Shown: positions 40,501 through 49,500 of the stretch, in pieces
Position numbering within the stretch: the first letter of the stretch is position 1
Layout: each line of letters starts with the position of its first letter
NCBI RefSeq assembly: GCF_910592395.1
Contig: NC_088312.1
Span: 20,841,292 to 20,901,291, forward strand
Reading direction: 5' to 3'
DNA from: Lineus longissimus
Taxonomy: Eukaryota > Nemertea > Pilidiophora > Heteronemertea > Lineidae
Length of the DNA: 60,000 bases
Program-made: the position numbers and the translations under genes
The notes under the pieces: generated by a model
Told to the model about the DNA's origin: nothing
Seen by the model: only the letters and a program-made list of their open reading frames with translations
Database searches by the model: none

Positions 40501-43500
40501 CTATTTATACCCTGATACTTTGGAACTGGCAATAGACAATGTGTGGTCCAATGTATCGATCAAAATAGCGACGGTCCTGTTCTTTTTTTCAAATGATACC
40601 TTGAGATTGTCTGTTGGGTTAGAGATCTGAAATCTGATCCATCCGGATTTTTTTAGCAAGGACTAAAAGTAAAAGATTCAGAGGCTTTCAAGGCCTTTGT
40701 TGGTGAAAGGGAAAGGGATACAACTGCAGTGCAAGTGACCTCCATGAAATGAAGAGATTTGAAGTTTTTCACTCATTTCTGTTTCTGCTGAGGCCAGTTC
40801 CCCCCTCAGACGACAGCCTCCGACATTTCAAGAGTTGATTTCAGATCTCACAAGTCCTGCAGACATGGTCTCTCAGGTCATTTGATAGTGTATTCATATC
40901 TCCTCTCACGAGCAGCGAAGAGGCAATACCAAGCAAGATGCGTTGTCCTGAGGGAGTGCCACTGCCGCTTGCAGCTAATGTCCCATAAATGGGATAAGCT
41001 CCAGCCCTAATGAGCAATAACTGCCCCAGCGATAGCAATAAAAGAAGCCATCTACTTACTAATGCAACTGGTGGAATAATCTGTTGGTGCCAAGTTCTTC
41101 ATCCACAATTGCTTCTGCGAGCATTTGTTCTGTCCAACCACAGGGGGTCGTTTGCTTTGATTTGGGATTATTGGCACCAAGGGTCTAGTGACCTTCTCTT
41201 AAGGAAGGGAGGCAGACCCTGTCACAGAAAGGTACTCCCTTAGGTAGGGCGATACGCTTGCCCTGGCAAGACATTCAAGGACATGACAGGTTACAGGTAC
41301 CAGGTTACAATAGGTGAACTGGATGACGATGGTAACACCACAATGCCAAAACTCTCAACGAAGACCTGACTTACTTCCAGGGCTTTTTAGGTGTGCACTT
41401 CCCGCTGAAGCAGGTCTGCTCCCACCCTGACTGCCAGAACCCTTCTCCGGCGTCCTGTACTCCATGCTGAGCATCGTGCCAGCAGGTCTGTCCCCAGCTT
41501 CCAATGGTTTCCCATCTTCATCCAGTTTGTGTTCATCGTCTGTGTTATTCTCGTTGAAGCTATTTATCATGGAGTCCGTCATGATGACGTCTGGTGGCGG
41601 CAGGGCATTGTGTTCCGTGGGATGCTCTGGTTCAGGAGCTGCAAGTAGGAAAGAGAGACTTTTAGTGGAGAGAATCAAGGGTTGAAATGGTTTGACTATA
41701 TCTTGTCACCTGAAGAGTGTGGTGAGGTATCTTTGTTGTATTCCGTGCGATGCTCAAGTTTTGGCTCAGGAGCTAGTAGAAAAGAGAATCTTTTGGAGAT
41801 TAAGCCATTCGTACAAAGAGAATAGGTCATTCAAAGGACGTGTAATAGTAATCAAGTGACCTGACCATGGTCACATGCAAAGGGTCCGTGTTGGATATTA
41901 AACTAATTGCAAGTCCAACACCACAATCTTCTATTGGCAGACGTCAGTGCCGATATGAATGAAGACATTTTGATGCTGTAAACATCGACATGAAGACTTG
42001 TATGATTTGATCAAGTTGATGGAAATAAGCAATGAATAATTCCTATCAACTTTAGACAGCAAAAGAAAGACCTCTGGCATGAGATTGAGAAAATAAACCC
42101 ATGGAGGTGAAGACAAAGCAGAACCAGACACAAGTCTGAAGAAAAACAACGCTTCTCTTGGGAGTTATTTAGAACCTGTTCAAAGGATCAAAAGGATCAT
42201 CACTAAAGAGTGCACAGGCTTGTTCTGTCAGTCACAGTTACGTTCAACACATCCAAAGCACGGAATCTAGAGATCTTGGCAATGTTTCGTATCTAGAATG
42301 ACTAGCAGTCGTCCCTATTACAGTACGAGGCCTCAACTGGTGAAGATGCTGGATAGTGTTTCAGCTAGAGAGTTCTAGTTAGGCTAGACACCCAGCCTTT
42401 TCTCCTTGCCATGCCTTTGTTCATCAGCGGCCAATTCATTTCCATTTAAGCAGGGTGCTCCACCCTGGCCTTTTCCTGACATTGCCCTTTTCTGCCCTAC
42501 CCTTCCAGGTTTCTACCTGAAACACAACCCAAGTGCTACCATACTGGTGACTTTGGGCTACACTCATGGTTTACACTGGCAGTTAGGCAGCGTTGGTATA
42601 CAGGCTAACCTCTCTGGTACTCCGGTGAGCTAGCAGAGCTGGTACACAAGACTACATGCAGCAGGAGAACATGGAGAAAGAGAGTTAACCATGCTTTGTC
42701 AAGAGAGCAGAGAAGATGAAAGATGTTTCACACTACATGTAAGCACACAGTCCCTATGCATCATATGGGCAAGTATTGATTCACCAGAGCCAGTATGTAA
42801 CCAAGACCTTTGAAGTGACCCTTGTCTGAGGATAATCATCTGCCAACAGGGGGATATGAGGCACATGGTGTTCTTGATTGAAGTCAGCAGAGCTCTCAAT
42901 GATGGGCCAACTAAGTCCATTGTAATATATCTCCACAGGGTTCAAAGTTCTTAGCCTTTGGCATCCAAGGAAGGGCTGCTAAGAGACAAAGTAAAGAGGT
43001 AGCTTTGCTAAGGATAATCAGCAGCCAAAAATGTGGATATGAGGCACAATATGCCACTAAGTGATGTTACTGATGTCATTGTTCTACCAACCAAGTCCAA
43101 TTGTCTACCCCCACAAGGTTCAACTCGGCCCTTCAAAAACAATTGCACTCCTCAATAGAGAGGGTGTCATTTTAAAATAGAGAGGTGTCTGCTAAGGATG
43201 GTGCCACTATACTCCTTTCACAAGACACCAAACTATGACAGCCTGTGTCACCACAAATGTCAACCAAAACCGACAGTAGTGCTCAAGACAAAGCAACAGG
43301 GCCATGGTTGACACTGCAGCCTCATCCGTCTACATCCGCAATCTGTGTACATCCTTTCGGACAAAAGAAACAAGCTTACCCCGCAAAAGTATTTCCTCGT
43401 CATCATAAGCATACGAATGCACCTGTACGTAGAACACCATAATTTCCTTTACCAGTTTTAGCCCCTCAACAAGAAGGCGACCAGCAGACAAAGACGTTGT

Positions 43501-46500
43501 GAAAAGATATTCGAACATTGGGAAGTGTGTGAATAGAAATGGTACACATGTGCAGTGCCAAGTCTGTCCCAATAGCACCAAGGGAGGTGACAATCTCCAA
43601 TGCAGATTTTACAAACCTTAACATCAATGGACCTTTGTGTTTGAACTCTGTGGCTGAAGAATGCTTGATGCATGGGAAGGGTGGCGACTGACAGGCTGCA
43701 CTCTCCAAACCAAATTTGACAGATCTCAGCATCAAGAGATGCAATTGTGTCTAACCCTGTGGCTGAAGAGTTCTTTGTGCATGGCCGAGATGATGACAAT
43801 CTCCATTGAGAAGATCCCAACCTGTTTCCACAATGCTATTATCCTCACGCTACACATCACACCCCGCTCTGCTGGGGGAGATTGTCAACGTGAACTATGG
43901 CAGGTGTCTTCGGGGCAACACATGCAACCCCACCCCTGCACACGACCATTATTTCCCATATAGTCACCAAACAATAACGTCTGAATAGCTCAGGGCATCA
44001 GATATACTTTCTAGTAATTCATCATTTAAAGATGAAGCTGCACAAGAAATAGAATACACGTCTACATCTTGGCACAATAAAATGAGGATGTCTGTTTTAG
44101 ATGAATATGTTGGAAGCTCAAGAAATGCAACCCCTTAGCCATGTTAGCCAAGTCTCACAATAAACTCATCTTAGTAGACATGGCAGATGCGATAAAAAAG
44201 ACAGGTGATAACAGAAAGCTAGATGAACTTGTCTTTCTGCAGTAATCCCACTACAGTCTCTTGGATAATCAAACAGAAAAAAATTATTATTCAAAGCCTT
44301 CACCGTACAGGAAATCATCATATATCTTTTATACACTGATGTCAATATCATCAGCAAGCATACTCCTTTTCAACATATGTCAATTGTTCCTGCATATAGT
44401 ATTGTCAACACATGCGTCCCTGCTGTTCCCCAATGACGGCAGTGACGCCAAAATATAAAATAACCTGCTTTATGTGAAAGATTCTTTTTTTTTATCCCTC
44501 AGCTTATCCACGTGCCACGCAGGTACCTCATAGTACTGCATTATCATCCGTCTCCAATTGATATACCCAACTGAACCCACAATGTCGCCTGGAGCGTTTT
44601 CATGATCAAACTGAAGGACAAAGCACGACAGCAGAAGGTGTATTTGCGTGGCGTCAATTCAATGTGATAACTGACATGCGATGAAGTTAACATTCGATTC
44701 ACAATTGAATTCGATGGGCGTCCCCGTGAAGGAGCATTGTGTTTGGTTGGGGAAGAGGACAGAGACTTTGACCACATGAGGTCAACCCTTGTGTGTTCGG
44801 ACAACTCAAATTTAGGCAAAGTATAAGGTGTTGATTAACCGGAGGCAAGAACTTGGCAGGCGATCATAACATCACCCTGACTTTTAAGGACATTGGATGC
44901 CCCATTGGCAGTTGTACTTCCACATTAGGGTACGGAACAGCAATTTCACAGTGATTGGCGATCAACATGCACATTGCCGCTATCAGTACCCGAGGGTTAA
45001 CAAGTGATGGCATACACGCACAGCTTTCAAATACATCATCTGATCCTCCAATTAGAATTCTAGACAGAAGCTGGACTAATGTACATTATCAGATAACTGG
45101 TATTTATGGTATCATGGATGTTAGCCAAAACTGAATAATCAATACGATACATGAACATGTATCTCTGGGAGAAAACCAAAGGGAAACTCTAACTCTTAAG
45201 CAGCAAGAGTTAAAGATAAACAGCCAGTTTTTAATATTTTAACTGTATGACTGTGCAAGGTTTCAAGTACAGCACAACAGACTCAGAAAAATTCGAGTCC
45301 ACTACAGGTTACGCACCTATCACTTCCAATGGACCATCCATCTCCATAGAGTTATAGATTAAAATCAGACCGTCCCATCCGTAAGACTGTCAGAGTTTGT
45401 TTTTAAAGGGACTTGAAAATCTCATAACCTTGTTTTTCAAGACGCAGAGAAAGGGAAAAAGATAAGCTTCTTCATTAGCACTCACAGCAGAACCACTTCC
45501 CCTAATCAGATGAATATATAATCTCTTGATCTCGCCCCATGTGGAGACCGAACCCTCATATGAAGACTATTTTACACCACTCAAATGTGTACACGAGGAG
45601 GGGTTCAGCAAATAAGTGTACAATATATCATTCATTTACATATTATAGTGCGCAGACAACTTCGAATCCTATCATCATAGTCTGGGGAGACTAGAACCTA
45701 TTGATTTTCTAACAACATGCAACAGTTTACTACCAGTCTACAGCACATCATACCATGCGGGCCCATCCTTGGACATTTCCAACAAAGATTATGTGCTTGC
45801 AGTGACAAACTACCTGACTATACTAGGGCCAAGACAAAGCAAGCCAACATTTTCCAAAAATTCACCCTCAAATATACTGTGGACAAGTTTTATTAAGTGT
45901 TCTGTGTGCAGTGAGAGCACATCGTTCAAAATCACCAGCAGTCAATGGCAGTGGATGACCGTCATACACTGCTGAAATCACCCATGTGCGGTGAGCACCA
46001 AACTCAAGCAGACCGCTTCAACCTGCCCCTAGTTCTCTGTCAATCTGTGTCCAACTGGCCTGGGAAATCCTCCTTCTCCATAACGCAAAGAGTGCAACAA
46101 CAAATCGATGAAGCACATGGTGTTATCGAGCATTAACATATTGATCAAGATCAGGGAAAAACGGGCCTAGGAACAGAGGCTTTACCCTGGAATATAGTGA
46201 TTTGCACAGGTGACAAGCCTTCTCTTTGTAAACATGACCAGATTTTCAAACTAATATAATAAAGTTTTATCAACGCATACCCGAGGAAGGAGATTTCGTT
46301 TTTTAAATTGATTCAATTTTTCAACCAGATTTTACAAACGTTCTACAAGTTATGCGCTTAACATAATGACAGACGCCAGTCCGGTTGCCACTTTCCATAT
46401 GACAAGCCAAGACTACCTCACCGTGTGATTTCAAAGATTGCTCTCCTAGAATGGTTGCCCACCAGGGTTAAGGAGGACAGTCGCCCCTACTTACTTCACC

Positions 46501-49500
46501 TGTCATCCAGACACAATCATCCCCCCCCCCCCCCCCCCCCCCCCGGTTATACCCACCACAGTGAAACCTTCCATCTGAAATTGAAAACCTCTCCATCCTT
46601 GAGGGTAAATGAAATTATCATTGAAAAGAATTTCACAGCCATATTGTACATTCTACCTGCTGCCAAGACGATTACAACATCAATTTTCCCAGGCGCAGTT
46701 TTGTTTCATCATGGTTTCAAGATGTTTTTGTGGGCCAAAGTATTCTACAGGTTTACATTCAGGTGTAATCAGGACAACTCATTACTTACTTGTTACCTGG
46801 CATTTAGAAAAGCAAATCAAACGATTCGGGACGAAACAGTAGCCTAATATAATGATAGGCCACTGCGTACAGTTCATTTAGCACTGGCAGTAGGCCACTG
46901 CGCAGTCTTTTCATCATGAGGACTGGTGAAAGGACAGACAACTGCGCTCACCTCAGTCCATACCATGGATCAAACTACAAGAATCAATACCTACTGGTGG
47001 TGTTAAGGAAGGGCATGAAAGCATTCCCAAAGACCCAAATACATGAACATGCACCCTATTCTGTCATCAGGCAGAGGGGCAAGACAGGAAAGAGACTTGA
47101 AACAAGTGCTTGTCCCAAACGATGTAAGTCGGTGACAGAAATACAACTGACCGAAGTTAGTACATGGTGGAGTGCAGCACTGGTTTGATAGATAAATGTA
47201 CTTTCCAAGAGCATCTAGGACAAGTTCCAGAGTAAACTAGAACACGGTATGGATGGATCCTTGCAAATTGCAGCCGCCTCAACAGAAGGCAATGACCAGT
47301 GCTCTAATCCCTTGAAATTGCAGGGGACCGATCAGGCACTGTACATGTACAGCGTGTGTGACTTCCATTTCAAACAGAAAATCATCCAAATCACAGCGTC
47401 ATCAGCTACAACAACCCACTAACAAATATCGACTTGTGTTGACAATTTTCAATAGAAACAATCACTAAGTCAACATATTACAAAAGATCTACGACTTGGC
47501 CTAGTCATCGCCATGGAAACCAACTCATTCAGCTTCCAGGTGAGGCCACCATAGCAAGCCATTTCTAATCACGATATTTCTCGTACAGCTAAATGTCAAA
47601 GGGCCCTATTGGTAAAGTGCTCCGCAAATGAGTCGTTTCTCTTGCTGTGACGTGCGATGTCACCATGACAAAATCACAACTGTGATTGGCAAGCGGGCTG
47701 CAACTGGTTTTCAAAACCGCACTCAAGAGTCAGAGAAACACAACTTTGTGATTTCCTCATCAAGAGAGAATGATGACAAACTCCGAGAATTTGGAACGGT
47801 TGAATGGGAACCGAACTGGGTCCGCGTTGGACGACCCGGTCATATTTTTTAAAGAAAGTACTAATGTACCGGTATCCAAAGTGACAACTGATCGTCTTTC
47901 CTGCCAAGATTGCTGTAGCGAAAGCAAGTGAGGATATGGACGACAGCCAACAGACTACATCTTGACTTACAATAACTTACATATTTCTTGAGAACCACAA
48001 TGTGTTGGATGTCATGATTCCCTGGAGGCAAGGATATGACAGACCGAGTTGCTTCAAGTGGTAGCCTAGACCTCCTTCAGGGAGAGTCTGACTCTAATGT
48101 AGCGATGACATGAAGATCAATACATTCCTGTATCCTGTACATGTAGCATGCACCATGGCATCGCTATCTGCGCAGCACGTTATCACGCAAAGCTGACAGG
48201 CAGAAATCATTGCTCGCTTGCGAGAAACTTTAACAAAATCATACTTGTTTTATTCCAACATGTCGAATACTGAATTTGCACATTACGTACTCGTTACGGC
48301 TGATGGAGAAAAGACACAATGCCACACATCAATCGTTATCGATTGCGAAGAATCTTTTAACAAACAGAATCAATATGGATAGAATATTTCTAGCGTGGCA
48401 CAAATTGATATTGGCTGATGCAGTTCAGGTCACTATCGATCCTGAGAGGAAAGTGACACACAGTTCTGCTCAACAATGAATTCATTTCATACACATATGA
48501 TTGGAAGATTATGGACCTGAGCTAGTTCAGTTAGGCTGATGCGGAGGTGTTGCTGTTACAGGCGTTGTTGATGAAAAACATGTCACATTTGAAGGTGAAA
48601 CTATAATGACTTCATTTTGATTTTGAAACAATAGATTTGTCCAAAATCCATAAAAGTATGTCTCTGACTGAGGACATTATCACCTTTGGTCTGCATGGAC
48701 AATATCTTTCTGATATTTGGTGTTTGAAAGAGTGCTGGTGTACTTCAGATTGGTAAAATGGTGGTATTAGATTACTAGGGCCGTTTAGACGACAGAAAAA
48801 AGGCCCGATGAGATCCGATCGAATCCGAATGCGGTCTAAATTTCCCTGGTGTAAACGCAAACCGATCGGGTCTCATGTGGTCCCATCGGGTCTTCCAAGT
48901 GGTCCACCTCTTTTGCTGGTTCCATCGGGGCTAATCCGGATGCATCCGGATCAAATTTGGTCGTCTAAACGCGATCGGGCCTAATGCGGTCTCATCTGGA
49001 CTAATTTTTTTACCTACACGCATGCGTATTGGATACGGCAATGCTTCCTTTCATTATAAACACGTGTATTTTCGCGGGAATTGATGTCGTTTTGATTGTC
49101 AGTTTTATAGTATTTTCTCTTGGCTTATTTTCATTATTCCAATATGGTGATGGATAAGTTCACGGACACGGTTGTTTTTGATCTCATACACATTTGGAGC
49201 GATCAATCCATTCAGCGGAAGCTAGACAGCTGCTACCATAAGAACGAACTTGCCTAGTACCATTATAACCCGCATTGTGGCGCTAAATCGGTGACGCCAC
49301 CGCGACATCCTGCGGATTATTGGTGGAACCAAAAGAAATTAGTCCACATCAGTCCTCATTGCTGTTAGTGTTTGCGTCTAAACGGGTACATTAAAATGAG
49401 ACCACATCCGGTCTGGAATGGGGTTCGATCGCATTGGATCGGAATGCGGTCTTTTTGGAAAGCGTCTAAACGGCCCTAATGTCACCGATTTGCCTCTTTC

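Larger units (their letters stand above)
34160..41374. other. MAP7 intron 2 (phase 1), about 7 kb
   Basis: Contains the microexon at 37.4 kb, candidate exons at 36.3 and 35.05 kb, two MITEs, a MITE fragment and the 145-bp repeat. The rest (for example 37.5-38.6 and 39.5-41.3 kb) shows nothing recognisable. Confidence 0.6.

Noticed and set aside
44544-44819. Ser-rich minus-strand frame (KSLSSSPTKHNAPSRGR) as a MAP7 cassette
   Set aside because: The composition is suggestive, but the only plausible acceptor and donor are phase 0, incompatible with the phase-1 intron.
46476-46590. Phase-1 open segment with a TTTCAG acceptor and a GACAG|GTGAAG donor in intron 1
   Set aside because: It runs through the poly-C tract, giving a Gly homopolymer whose frame depends on an unstable run length; most likely chance.
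47971-48021. 51-bp phase-1 segment with a TTGCCTCCAG acceptor
   Set aside because: The acceptor is good, but a competing donor (GTAAGTTATT) lies 10 bp upstream of the one that keeps phase, and the peptide is unlike MAP7.
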